From NCBI GenBank assembly GCA_038216655.1, contig JBBQPZ010000001.1:372001-436000 (forward strand): 64,000 bases of DNA, written 5' to 3'. This document shows positions 1-7,429 of this stretch, piece after piece; the stretch's first letter is position 1, and each line of letters opens with the position of its first letter. Under the pieces are notes generated by a model. The model searched no databases, was not told the origin of the DNA, and saw only the letters and a list, made by a program, of their open reading frames with translations. The position numbers and the translations under genes were made by a program. Source of the stretch: JAFDWR01 sp038216655. Lineage in GTDB: Bacteria; Armatimonadota; Fimbriimonadia; Fimbriimonadales; Fimbriimonadaceae.

Positions 1-2
1 TA

Positions 3-803
3 GCCCTGCTCGTCCGTTTCGAAGAGGTCGATCGCACTCCCGCGATCTACCGCTGCCCTGCCAAAGAAGCCACGGAAAAGAACATGGCGAGAGTGATTGA
101 GGAGCCATTCGATTCTCTGTGCGTGGAGCCCAAGGCGAACAAGATCGTGCTTAAGGCAATGGACGGCCAAAACATGAAGCTCGTGACCGCGAGTCTGATC
201 GACACGCCAGCCAACCTGAAGTGGCGCAACGCCACGATCGACTTCGTCAACGGCAATCTCTCCCCTCAGGCCTGGCTGACCAAGACCGCTAACCTCCACG
301 AGACGATCCACTTCCTCTCCAGCCCCCAGACCAAGGACCTGCGGACGGCAACGCCAAGCGCACCGATGGACGCCGCCTACTCCGCCCGGTCGGTATTCGC
401 GGAGCTCTTCGTTCTCAGTCTCCCAGGAAAGCCCTGCTTCACTTCCGGCGATCTGTATCTGACGAAGAAGTGGCCCGACGCGCCCGGCAAGTTCGAAAGC
501 TGGATCCTCGCGATGAACGACTTTCTCGGCCCGATGCTGGTTTCCAGGCACAGCAGCCCCTATTGGATCACCGGCAAGCCGAAGGTGATCTTCGCCGCGA
601 AGAGCCCGGGGCTGATGATTCTGAAGCAAGTCGATGGAAAGCGCAGCACGACGTTCTACTACAACAACGGCTTCTTCCCGGTCGATCTGCCCAAGATCGA
701 CACCAATCACCTGAACGGAATGGCGCGTGGTCTGGACCTCGATGGGCCGAAGCCCAAGCTCAATCCAACCGGGTTCTTGGTGGAGACCGAAGGCGAAGAC
801 TAG
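3..803 (+). CDS. C-terminal part of an unidentified protein, possibly amylase-like (5' end outside window)
   Basis: The frame is open from base 3, well before the first ATG at 84, and runs to a TAG at 801-803. The gene therefore starts upstream of the window and about 266 residues are visible. A segment about 125-165 residues after base 84 (ARSVFAELFVLSLPGKPCFTSGDLY, shown here only as a pattern of small residues, then LPG..P.FTSGD) resembles the late beta-strand of GH13 alpha-amylases, where LPG-P---GDE is typical. It is followed by a beta-rich tail with a YYNNGFFPVDLP stretch like an amylase C-terminal beta domain. No catalytic residues can be checked because the barrel core is missing. The GH13 reading is weak inference; hypothetical protein is the safe label. 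A 10 bp hairpin follows the stop. Confidence 0.55.
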   Translation, partial: ALLVRFEEVDRTPAIYRCPAKEATEKNMARVIEEPFDSLCVEPKANKIVLKAMDGQNMKLVTASLIDTPANLKWRNATIDFVNGNLSPQAWLTKTANLHETIHFLSSPQTKDLRTATPSAPMDAAYSARSVFAELFVLSLPGKPCFTSGDLYLTKKWPDAPGKFESWILAMNDFLGPMLVSRHSSPYWITGKPKVIFAAKSPGLMILKQVDGKRSTTFYYNNGFFPVDLPKIDTNHLNGMARGLDLDGPKPKLNPTGFLVETEGED

Positions 804-820
804 GCTTCGCCCCTCATGAT

Positions 821-844
821 CTCAGCCCCCTTGAGGGGGTTGGG
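821..844 (+). terminator. hairpin after the first gene
   Basis: Bases 821-830 pair with 835-844 around a TTGA loop (10 bp with two G-T pairs; core CCCCC/GGGGG). It lies 18 bases past the stop codon. There is no T-run after it, so it may be a processing or stalling hairpin rather than a classical intrinsic terminator. Confidence 0.4.
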
Positions 845-1178
845 AGTGAACGGGTAGCACTATTTTGATGGAGTGCTCGGTACTTTCAGGTGGTCACGAA
901 ATCTGTTTTATGGGGAGGATCTCAAGTTCCAGATTCGAGGCAAGGGTTCTCCCCCATAGACGTCTACTTAAGGCTCAAGGCCCACCCCGGAGGGGGTGTA
1001 AGAAGGTAGCCCGGCGGGTCGCTCCGGCGACCCAAGGGAATGAGGTCACCATAGGCTTTCGACTCCGAAGGCGGTCGCAGAGGTTAGTAGGCAACCACCC
1101 AAAAGTATTCTGAACCTTAAGTGAATCGCTTTGGGGTTCTCCCCCGACCCTCCAAGAGAGCTAGTCCCGAGAGACTCC
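845..1178. other. non-coding gap with REP-like hairpins
   Basis: No convincing gene. The one open frame here (865-1113, +) has a basic, low-complexity translation without family features. The gap holds two adjacent hairpins (983-998 and 1016-1033) described separately, and two copies of GGTTCTCCCCC at about 944 and 1133. Confidence 0.5.
983..1033 (+). repeat. two-hairpin REP-like element
   Basis: Hairpin 1 pairs CACCCC (983-988) with GGGGTG (993-998). Hairpin 2 pairs GGGTCGC (1016-1022) with GCGACCC (1027-1033). A GTAG tetranucleotide at 1006-1009 sits just 5' of the second hairpin. GTAG/GGAG followed by a hairpin is the layout of REP elements mobilised by RAYT (TnpA-REP) transposases; no such transposase is in this window. 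Confidence 0.45.
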
Positions 1179-1751
1179 TCATTTAGAGGCTTCCAAGAGA
1201 GCTTTGAGCTTCAGCACAGTATTCCAATTACGGCCCGTGCCCTCTTCGAACAACTTGCGCCATCCGGGCGTGCTCGCGACCTTTGAGGTTCCGATGCCGT
1301 CCGGGTACACGGCATATAGACATCCTGCAGCCGTCGCGATCTGCTCTGGCCCCTGGATGGCTTTCGCGACTGCCGAGACTTGATCGGGGTCGGGCGCGTC
1401 GTGGGTGATGACGGCAAGCAGGTGGCTGGAATCATGGTCCGCCGCTTTCGGGAAAGGGTTGGCCTCGATGATCTTCGCCCACTCGGCTTTGGAACGAACA
1501 AAGAACTCGGGCGCGAATCCGAAGCGTTTCCGAGCCATCGCGAGGAGTTCGCGCTCGATCTCGCGGTCCTCCTGTCCCTGTGCGCAGAATACGCAATTGC
1601 CGCTCTGGAGGAGCGTTGCCACCTCGGACAGGCCAGCCTCTTCCAGCATCGCCTTCAGTTCGGCCATTTTGACCAGGCGGTTCCCGCCAACATTGATCCC
1701 GCGGAGGAGGCAGACGTGGGTTCTCACGTATTGGCTCCGGTGCGACAGCAT
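1179..1751 (-). CDS. DUF1697 family protein
   Basis: A 190-residue cytosolic protein of the DUF1697 family, whose biochemical role is unknown. The family signature LLRGINVGG is at residues 15-23 and LQSGN at 48-52. The C-terminal half carries the expected PDGIGTSK and NWNTVLKL stretches. The frame is open further upstream to 1802, but the start at 1751 is preferred: GAGG lies 6 bases before ATG, and homologues begin a few residues before the LLRGINVGG motif. The ribosome-binding GAGG is itself part of an 11-base repeat (GCCTCAGGGTG) found four times between 1756 and 1945. It stands alone, convergent with nothing, and shows no damage. Confidence 0.85.
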   Translation of the reverse strand: MLSHRSQYVRTHVCLLRGINVGGNRLVKMAELKAMLEEAGLSEVATLLQSGNCVFCAQGQEDREIERELLAMARKRFGFAPEFFVRSKAEWAKIIEANPFPKAADHDSSHLLAVITHDAPDPDQVSAVAKAIQGPEQIATAAGCLYAVYPDGIGTSKVASTPGWRKLFEEGTGRNWNTVLKLKALLEASK

Positions 1752-1755
1752 TGCA

Positions 1756-1945
1756 TGCCTCAGGGTGACATAGCTCACATCCGAACGGCCACTAAATCTC
1801 ACCCTGAGGCTAATCCCCTCTGCTCATCAGCAACGGGCCATCCAACCGCAAATGGCCGCGCTGAAGTTCGCTTGAATTCATAGCCTCAGGGTGTGATTCT
1901 GAATTGGTGCCGAGGCTGTTCAAAGCCACCCTGAGGCATGCAACT
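1756..1945. repeat. four alternating copies of GCCTCAGGGTG
   Basis: GCCTCAGGGTG occurs near 1757 (+), 1801 (as CACCCTGAGGC), 1885 (+) and 1932 (as CACCCTGAGGC). The first and last copies extend to GCATGCCTCAGGGTG and its complement. The alternation allows two nested hairpins in the region upstream of the DUF1697 gene. Confidence 0.6.
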
Positions 1946-2014
1946 CGCTATCAAAGTCTCGGTATGTCTCTTGCCAGCAGAATCTTTTGAACGGCATTCA
2001 CGGTGATCGGATAC

Positions 2015-2146
2015 ATGATCGCCGCCGACATCGCGGGCGTGATTCTTGGCTTCGTGATCGACATCCTTCCGATCCGTCGCCACGACGGCCCTGTGGGTTG
2101 GGCGATTTGGCTGGTGATGGGCGTGCTCGCGAGGATTCTCAGCTAA
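2015..2146 (+). CDS. very small membrane protein (43 aa)
   Basis: A short frame with an upstream stop at 1988-1990 and a TAA at 2144-2146. From the ATG at 2015 it encodes 43 residues (47 from an in-frame GTG at 2003). The product reads MIAADIAGVILGFVIDILP, then a charged turn (RRHDG), then GWAIWLVMGVLARILS, i.e. two hydrophobic helices around a basic loop. It lies 6 bases before a second small membrane protein in the same frame and strand, so the two are probably co-transcribed. No Shine-Dalgarno is evident. I recognise no family. The call rests on hydrophobic periodicity and position. Confidence 0.45.
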   Translation: MIAADIAGVILGFVIDILPIRRHDGPVGWAIWLVMGVLARILS

Positions 2147-2152
2147 AACAGC

Positions 2153-2425
2153 GTGGGGGAGGCCATCACCAGGGGTGAGGAGACGGACTGGACGGCCCGG
2201 CCCGACGGGCGAAAGGCGGGAGTCCTGATTCTCGGCGTCACCGGCTTGGTATCCCTTGGGGCTTTTGAGCTGTGCAACCTCCTTCTTTGGAAGAAGGGGA
2301 TCGCGGGCGATGCTTACGTCCCGGACAGCTCCACCTGCACCGTCCTCTTCCTCGCCAGCGTGTTTCTCTCCACCCTTGGGGTCTATCTGTTCATTCCACC
2401 GTCGAAGCCGGCTCCGCCGAAGTAG
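2153..2425 (+). CDS. small two-helix membrane protein (90 aa)
   Basis: It starts with GTG at 2153, right after the 43-residue membrane gene. The first 21 residues are polar (GEAITRGEETDWTARPDGRK). They are followed by a hydrophobic helix (about 23-45, VLILGVTGLVSLGAFELCNLL), a short soluble loop containing CT, and a second helix (about 64-82). The end is proline-rich. The last 35 bases overlap the 3' end of the convergent acyltransferase gene. No family recognised; probably an inner-membrane protein of unknown role. Confidence 0.55.
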   Translation: MGEAITRGEETDWTARPDGRKAGVLILGVTGLVSLGAFELCNLLLWKKGIAGDAYVPDSSTCTVLFLASVFLSTLGVYLFIPPSKPAPPK

Positions 2426-3752
2426 CCTTCCGCGCGCGCCAGATCCCAGCCAGCACCAAAAGCCCAGAAGCCCACAAGAACCAGTCCCCAAGCAACGCGT
2501 ACAGCGTCCCATGCCGCTCGACCGAGACATTGCCGACCAGAACCCGATCCCCCGGCCGCGCCATCGCGACGATCGCTCCCCAGGGATCGACGATCACCGA
2601 GTAGGCGAAGCCGTCGCCCTTCACAATCGCAATCCCTTCCTCCGCCGCACGGAACGGGGTGTACGCCGCGTGCATCGCTGAGACGAAGCTGTGGGACGAG
2701 GGTGGGTCAATCGAAGGGAGGGCGAGGAGATTCACACCGGGCATGCGGGCGGTCTCCCGGATCATCCCGGGGAAGCAACTGTCATAGCAGATCACCAATC
2801 CAAGGTTGCCCGCCGCATAGGGGACGGAGACCGCGTGATCGCCCGACGAATGCATGTTCGTCTCCCCGCCGAAAAGTTTCCTCTTGGCGTATGTCTCCGA
2901 CATAGCGCCATGGCTGAAGAGGGCGGAGACGTTACGCGGCTTGGGTTTGGCTTCGTCTTCAAATGTGGTGACAAACGGGGCGATGCCAGGTTCACCTGAG
3001 AGCTTCCTCAATTCGGAGGTGTCTGCTCCCGCGGTCATTGCGATCCCGCTGAACTCGGGCCAAACCGCCAATACCGCGCCTTGACGCGATGCCTCGCGTT
3101 GACCTTCGGTCAGGCTCTTTGTGTCCGGGTCGGCCGCCTGGACGGCGGCAACGGTGATCCTATGCCCACTCGCCGAGAAGTAGATCGCTCCCAATCCTAA
3201 GGAGATGAATCCAACCAGGATATAAATGGCGATCAACTGCTTCGAGCGGATCGTGGCAATCGCAAAGTTCGCCCACCACAAGAGAAACGAAACCAGCCAG
3301 ATCCCACCGACCGAAGCTACTTGCAGCACGATCTGCTGGCGATATTGAGTCAGAGCCAGATGCGCGGGAAGCTGAAACAGGAGGACCGCTTCGAGGAGAG
3401 TCGCGACGGCGGCGAACCACCAAGTCGGCAACTTCGCGGTCGAGCGATCCGCCCACAAACCTGAGGCGAGCGAGACGATAAAGCCGAAAAGTCCGAAGCT
3501 GGTGAACAGCCACGCCGGTCCCGGACCTGAATCCCGGTGCGCGTAAAAGATGCCGGTCGAAGAGAGGAACGCGGCCAGGAAGCACACGGCCAGTCCGCCA
3601 ACAAAGCCGGAGAGGAAGCCGCGTCCACGAACCACGGCGAGCATTGGAGCGAATGCGAACCAGCCGAGATAGGCTTGCTCACCGAGTGGAAGAGCAAGCA
3701 CCAGCATGAGTCCGCTGGCGGCGATTGCTAACAGGAGTTGCGCGATGCGCAT
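2391..3752 (-). CDS. apolipoprotein N-acyltransferase-like membrane protein
   Basis: A 453-residue integral membrane protein: about six to seven hydrophobic helices (residues 1-195), a nitrilase (carbon-nitrogen hydrolase) domain (about 199-410) and one last helix (about 420-436). The nitrilase triad is visible: Glu233 in WPEFSG, Lys290 in YAKRKL, and Cys322 in ICYDSCFPGM. This arrangement matches Lnt, which N-acylates the diacylglyceryl-cysteine of lipoproteins on the outer face of the inner membrane. The protein is somewhat short and divergent (ICYDS where Lnt usually has ICYE), so a related acyltransferase is possible. It starts 31 bases after the ThpR stop and may be read with thpR and dapL. 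Confidence 0.75.
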   Translation of the reverse strand: MRIAQLLLAIAASGLMLVLALPLGEQAYLGWFAFAPMLAVVRGRGFLSGFVGGLAVCFLAAFLSSTGIFYAHRDSGPGPAWLFTSFGLFGFIVSLASGLWADRSTAKLPTWWFAAVATLLEAVLLFQLPAHLALTQYRQQIVLQVASVGGIWLVSFLLWWANFAIATIRSKQLIAIYILVGFISLGLGAIYFSASGHRITVAAVQAADPDTKSLTEGQREASRQGAVLAVWPEFSGIAMTAGADTSELRKLSGEPGIAPFVTTFEDEAKPKPRNVSALFSHGAMSETYAKRKLFGGETNMHSSGDHAVSVPYAAGNLGLVICYDSCFPGMIRETARMPGVNLLALPSIDPPSSHSFVSAMHAAYTPFRAAEEGIAIVKGDGFAYSVIVDPWGAIVAMARPGDRVLVGNVSVERHGTLYALLGDWFLWASGLLVLAGIWRARKATSAEPASTVE

Positions 3753-3782
3753 ATCTTGGAGACGCGGGAGCCGGCCGATTCG

Positions 3783-4427
3783 TCAGGGGGCTCCCATTGT
3801 TGACACCGAGAGAACCTCATAGCGCGAGCCATCCGGCGACAGATGGCTTTCATACAAGTTGAAGCGATCGAGACTGAACCGGAATGTCGGTTGCGCGCCG
3901 GCGGAATCCAGGTTCAACTGCTGCTTCGATCTAGCGACGGTTAGGTGGTGCTCCTCGTGACTCCTGGTCTTATCAGACCTTCGCTTTTTCGCTGACCGGT
4001 AGAGTCTCGTATGCTCCTTTGACGAGAGCAACCCCCACATCTGTACAAGAGGGGGTGCCTGAGGGGAGACTCGCCAAGCCCCATCCTCGTCATAGAATCC
4101 CGCGAAGGGGCTCTGGAACAGCTGAGCAGTCGCCACATTCAGTTCAAATCCGATTGCAGACTTGCCAAGCGACGCAAATTCCAACGTCGCGCACGGAATA
4201 GGAGACCAGCGAACCAAACTCGTGAGATAAACGAGTTCATCTCGAACTTCTGAGGTGACACCCGCATAAAAAAGCAGGGTGACATGCAAGGTTTCCGGCG
4301 AGACCAATCGAATCGGGAGATGCCCCAAAGAAACTTTGGCCCAATCATGAATTTGAATTGCCGTCTCAATTGGAACCGGGCATCCAGCGAAGAGGCGGTG
4401 CTTGCTTACCTTCGGATCCTCTGTCAT
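3783..4427 (-). CDS. thpR: RNA 2',3'-cyclic phosphodiesterase (2'-5' RNA ligase family)
   Basis: A 214-residue protein of the 2H phosphoesterase superfamily, which opens 2',3'-cyclic phosphates at RNA ends. Both catalytic HxT motifs are present: HVT at 48-50 (LHVTLLFYAGV) and HLT at 161-163 (HLTVARS). The C-terminal SPDGSRYEVLSV matches the family's closing motif. It is longer than most members (about 180), with the extra residues around 105-150 between the motifs. It starts 10 bases after the stop of dapL and is likely in the same transcript. The family assignment is firm; the natural substrate is not known from sequence. Confidence 0.8.
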   Translation of the reverse strand: MTEDPKVSKHRLFAGCPVPIETAIQIHDWAKVSLGHLPIRLVSPETLHVTLLFYAGVTSEVRDELVYLTSLVRWSPIPCATLEFASLGKSAIGFELNVATAQLFQSPFAGFYDEDGAWRVSPQAPPLVQMWGLLSSKEHTRLYRSAKKRRSDKTRSHEEHHLTVARSKQQLNLDSAGAQPTFRFSLDRFNLYESHLSPDGSRYEVLSVSTMGAP

Positions 4428-4437
4428 TTGTTTGCCT

Positions 4438-5634
4438 CTACACTGTCGCAGCCGCCGGAATCAAACCCGACGCGGCGATGCGGCGGACGGCCTCGGCGAA
4501 ACGGCTGCCGTCGGTGTCGCCGAGCAGGGTCAGCGACATGCGAACATAGCCCTCGCCCTCAGTACCGTAGCCGGTGCCAGGGATCGTCACAACCGACGCC
4601 CGCTTCAGCAACTCAGCTGCGAACTCCGAGCTGGTCATGTCCGACCGCGGCACCTTGGCCCAGACGTAAAACGACGACGACGGCTTCTGCACCGTCCAGC
4701 CGATCGAGTTCAACCCGTCGCAAAGTGCGTTGCGGCGGCGCTCGTACATCGACATCGTCTCTTTGTTATCAACGACATTCAACGCCGCGGCACCGGCCTC
4801 GGCGATCGCAGGAAACTGCTTGCTGTCGATGTTGCTCTTGATCTTGGCTAGGGTCGCGATCGCATCGGCGTTGCCGAGGGCGAAACCGAGACGCCAGCCG
4901 GTCATGTTGTACATCTTGCTGAGTGAGTGGAACTCGATCGCCACGTCCTTCGCGCCCTCGACCTGCAGCACGGTCGGGTTCTTGAACCCGTCGTACGCCA
5001 CCGTCGCGTAGGCCATGTCGTTCACCAGCAGGATGTCGTACTCCCGGCAGTAGGCAACCAGATCGCGGTAGAACTCGATCGTCGCGGACGCGCCAGTCGG
5101 GTTGTTTGGATAACAAACATAGAACAACTTCGCGCGCTTGGCGACGTCGGTCGCGATGTCCTCGAGCCGTGGTAGGAAGTTGTTCTCCGCGCGCAGAGGC
5201 ACCTCAAACACGTCCGCACCGGCCATGCCGCAGTTGATCTTGTAGACCGGATAGGCAGGGTTCGGCACAATCGCGGCGTCGCCGGGATCGCAGTAGGCCC
5301 AGGCTAGATGGGCGAGGCCCTCCTTGGATCCGATGAGCTGGACGATCTCGCGGGTCGGATCGACGCTCACTCCGAACTCGCGCTGATAGAAGCTCGCTGC
5401 GGCTTCGAGGAAACTCGTCCAACCCATCGGCGTCTCGTCGTAGCGGTGGGTCGCCGGGTTCTTGACCGCTTCGCAGAGCGCATCAATGACCGGCTGCGGC
5501 GTGGGAAGGTCCGGGTCGCCGATGCCGAGGTCGATGATGTCCGCGCCGGCGGCGATCGCTTCACGCTTGACGCGGGCGATTTCTCCGAACAAGTAAGGCG
5601 GGATTACATCGAGACGTCGGGAACGGTTGGGCAT
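4438..5634 (-). CDS. dapL: LL-diaminopimelate aminotransferase
   Basis: A 398-residue class I/II PLP aminotransferase. Motifs: LGIGDPDLPTP (36-46), YPNNPTGA (175-182), and the PLP lysine K240 in HSLSKMYNMTGWRLGF. The N-terminal RLDVIPPYLFGEIARVK is typical of DapL, which converts tetrahydrodipicolinate to LL-diaminopimelate in one step for lysine and peptidoglycan. DapA in the same window (26571-27476) supplies the substrate. The start at 5634 is chosen over the upstream in-frame codon at 5670 because homologues begin at MPNRSRRLD and a TACCCT box ends 6 bases upstream, which would give a leaderless mRNA. A close alternative is another AlaT/AspC-like aminotransferase. Confidence 0.85.
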   Translation of the reverse strand: MPNRSRRLDVIPPYLFGEIARVKREAIAAGADIIDLGIGDPDLPTPQPVIDALCEAVKNPATHRYDETPMGWTSFLEAAASFYQREFGVSVDPTREIVQLIGSKEGLAHLAWAYCDPGDAAIVPNPAYPVYKINCGMAGADVFEVPLRAENNFLPRLEDIATDVAKRAKLFYVCYPNNPTGASATIEFYRDLVAYCREYDILLVNDMAYATVAYDGFKNPTVLQVEGAKDVAIEFHSLSKMYNMTGWRLGFALGNADAIATLAKIKSNIDSKQFPAIAEAGAAALNVVDNKETMSMYERRRNALCDGLNSIGWTVQKPSSSFYVWAKVPRSDMTSSEFAAELLKRASVVTIPGTGYGTEGEGYVRMSLTLLGDTDGSRFAEAVRRIAASGLIPAAATV

Positions 5635-5640
5635 GTAAAA

Positions 5641-5646
5641 AGGGTA
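5641..5646 (-). promoter_or_regulatory. -10 like TACCCT before dapL
   Basis: TACCCT on the minus strand, 6 bases before the ATG, with no convincing Shine-Dalgarno between them; fits a leaderless start. Confidence 0.45.
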
Positions 5647-5716
5647 CCTGCCGATAACGAAACGCCACAAAGCCCGGGGCGTCTATTGCTGCAAGAAGTT
5701 GTTGGAGACTTGAAAG

Positions 5717-6475
5717 ATGCAAATTAGATTCAATTCGCTCATTGCGGCCGGAGCCGCCATGCTCATCACCGCCAGTCTGGTCGCGATGAGCGCCCCCAGT
5801 GACAGCGACCACAAGGGCACAAAGACCCAGAAGGAAGAGCTCGCCGGTTCGATCGAGACGCTGCAAAAGCAGCTTCTCCGCCGGTTCTCGGAGCGGACGA
5901 ACGTCGATTTCGGCTTCAGCCGCGTCTCTCGTCCGCAAAGTCGAATGCACATGGGACCGGTCATGGGGATCCGAGCGACGCCCAACGGCTTCAAGTATGT
6001 TGACGGAAAGCAAATGGCGCCGGACCTCTCCGGCAAGCTTCGCGAAGTCACCCAGTTCAGACCCCAGATGTCCCCCGAGAATCCAGACGAGACCACCGCG
6101 ATCAACGCGTTCCTCGCGGCTCGCCGGGACGTCGGGATCTACACCTACGGCTTATTCGACGAAAAGAACGCCGCCCAGCGACTCAAAGGACCAGCCGTCC
6201 TCAACCAGTTCGAGGGTCCGGTTCCCGCCGCCACGGAGATTCAGGAGTTCGCCAGCCGCGCCTGGCGCAGCGGTACGGCCAACTATCACGAGATCGTCAA
6301 TGGTTGGGGTCTGTATGCAACAAAGGTCAGCGCGGCCGACATCACCTGCGTGCAATGTCACACGAGCATGCAAGATGCCAACGGGGTCAAGCCCAAGTAC
6401 GCGATCGGCGACAAGATCGGCCTGTTCGTGATCGCGGTTCGCCAACCGGATTTGCCCAGCGCGGGCATCCACTAA
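5717..6475 (+). CDS. exported single-haem c-type protein of unknown function
   Basis: 252 residues with an N-terminal export signal (basic MQIRFN, hydrophobic core to about residue 25, AMSAPS). One haem c attachment motif, CVQCH, is at 211-215 near the C-terminus. A coiled-coil-prone charged region lies at 33-62. The middle contains FVxxRRDVGIYTYGLFDEKNA and a GTANYHEIVNGWGLYA stretch before the haem site. It is likely periplasmic or membrane-anchored and electron-carrying or sensory. I recognise no named family, although haem near the C-terminus after a long alpha/beta region resembles DUF3365-type sensors; that link is speculative. It is transcribed divergently from dapL and followed by a hairpin and tRNA-Pro. 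Confidence 0.7.
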   Translation: MQIRFNSLIAAGAAMLITASLVAMSAPSDSDHKGTKTQKEELAGSIETLQKQLLRRFSERTNVDFGFSRVSRPQSRMHMGPVMGIRATPNGFKYVDGKQMAPDLSGKLREVTQFRPQMSPENPDETTAINAFLAARRDVGIYTYGLFDEKNAAQRLKGPAVLNQFEGPVPAATEIQEFASRAWRSGTANYHEIVNGWGLYATKVSAADITCVQCHTSMQDANGVKPKYAIGDKIGLFVIAVRQPDLPSAGIH

Positions 6476-6489
6476 ACCCTGACGCCCGG

Positions 6490-6515
6490 CGGCGAGGTAC
6501 CCTATCACCTCGCCG
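6490..6515 (+). terminator. 9 bp perfect hairpin ahead of tRNA-Pro
   Basis: CGGCGAGGT (6490-6498) pairs perfectly with ACCTCGCCG (6507-6515) around an 8-base loop, 14 bases after the haem-protein stop and one base before the tRNA. There is no T-run. The loop also contains the tRNA's TACCCT promoter box, so it may combine termination with promoter or tRNA leader processing. Confidence 0.45.
6498..6503 (+). promoter_or_regulatory. -10 like TACCCT before tRNA-Pro
   Basis: TACCCT ends 13 bases before the tRNA 5' end. The same hexamer precedes several protein genes here. Confidence 0.35.
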
Positions 6516-6516
6516 T

Positions 6517-6593
6517 CGGGGCGTAGCTCAGCTTGGTAGAGCGCGTGCTTTGGGAGCATGAGGCCGCAGGTTCGAATCCTGTCGCCCCGACCA
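6517..6593 (+). tRNA. tRNA-Pro (TGG anticodon)
   Basis: Complete cloverleaf. Acceptor CGGGGCG pairs with CGCCCCG, discriminator A, and CCA is encoded at 6591-6593. The D-arm is AGCTC..GAGC. The anticodon stem CGTGC/GCATG has loop TTTGGGA, giving anticodon TGG. The T-arm has the TTCGAAT loop. The UGG anticodon reads CCA and, by wobble, other proline codons. The convergent exported protein gene ends 13 bases downstream. Confidence 0.97.
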
Positions 6594-6606
6594 CACTAAC
6601 GCAGGA

Positions 6607-7248
6607 TCAGCCCACTTGCTTCGACAATTGATATCGAAGGTCTGCCGGCCAGGCTTGCCGGCCTAATCCCAGAGCCCTGGATTCCTCTGACAAGATCGGA
6701 AAGTAAGGGGCATGATCGCCGTACGAGGGCACGAAGTAAATCGGCCGCGCGACCCCATTCTCCTGCACGATCCATGCGTAGAGCATCATGATTCCGTTGA
6801 ATCCATATGCTGCGAGCTTTTGCCTGGATGCGAGGTCACGTTTCTCTTCCTTCGTGAGCTTTCCCACGATCGCTGCATGGTAGCTCGCCACTAGCATTGA
6901 AGCGAGGGTTCCTCTCGTCTTGGGACGCTTCTTCGAGTCTCGCAAGCGTAAAGACCAGACGGTCCGAGACTTCCCGTCAACGATTGCTTGGCACAAGAGT
7001 GCGTAAGGATGGCCACTATTGATCGTCGCGAGGAGATAGCGCCGATCGCTCTTTCCCATTGGATAGAAGCCGTAGATGTGCTGCTCCCCCGGTCCCATCG
7101 AGTAAATGTTCTCTTCCATCTTGTGCGCCTTCGAGTGGACGACGTTGCGATCGAAGTCCATCCTCTCCGAGGCAAGCTGTGACAGTTGCCCATCGGAGTG
7201 AGCTTGGAGCAGGCCAACGAAAGAGAAGATCGCAATCATGGGGCTCAC
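6607..7248 (-). CDS. exported hypothetical protein (213 aa)
   Basis: Starts with GTG at 7248 (or ATG at 7239). The N-terminus is a short hydrophobic stretch (MIAIFSFVGLLQA) followed by a plausible signal-peptidase site, so it is probably exported. The mature part is mixed alpha/beta with many basic residues (SKKRPKTRG, KLTKEEKRDLASRQK) and an aromatic-rich C-terminal region (FVPSYGDHAPYFPILSEES). No known domain recognised. It sits alone between tRNA-Pro and the LuxR/PAS gene, with no shared promoter signal seen. Confidence 0.6.
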   Translation of the reverse strand: MSPMIAIFSFVGLLQAHSDGQLSQLASERMDFDRNVVHSKAHKMEENIYSMGPGEQHIYGFYPMGKSDRRYLLATINSGHPYALLCQAIVDGKSRTVWSLRLRDSKKRPKTRGTLASMLVASYHAAIVGKLTKEEKRDLASRQKLAAYGFNGIMMLYAWIVQENGVARPIYFVPSYGDHAPYFPILSEESRALGLGRQAWPADLRYQLSKQVG

Positions 7249-7429
7249 ATGATGTAACGTATGGCGAAGATGTAGGAGACGGCAAATTTGTGCTCACCCG
7301 AACCGCAGAGAGGTTCTGATCGCATCCAGTACAGCCGACCAGAATTCATTGCGTCTTTTCGAAGCTTGGAGACAGTAATTCCAAGGCGGCTTACGGGAGG
7401 GCGTGGACGTGCTTGGCGAGCGGCCCTAG

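Noticed and set aside
1886..2530. 214-codon minus-strand frame overlapping the small membrane genes
   Set aside because: Low-complexity Arg/Gly/His product; the plus-strand frames have clear membrane helices and the acyltransferase 3' end overlaps it.
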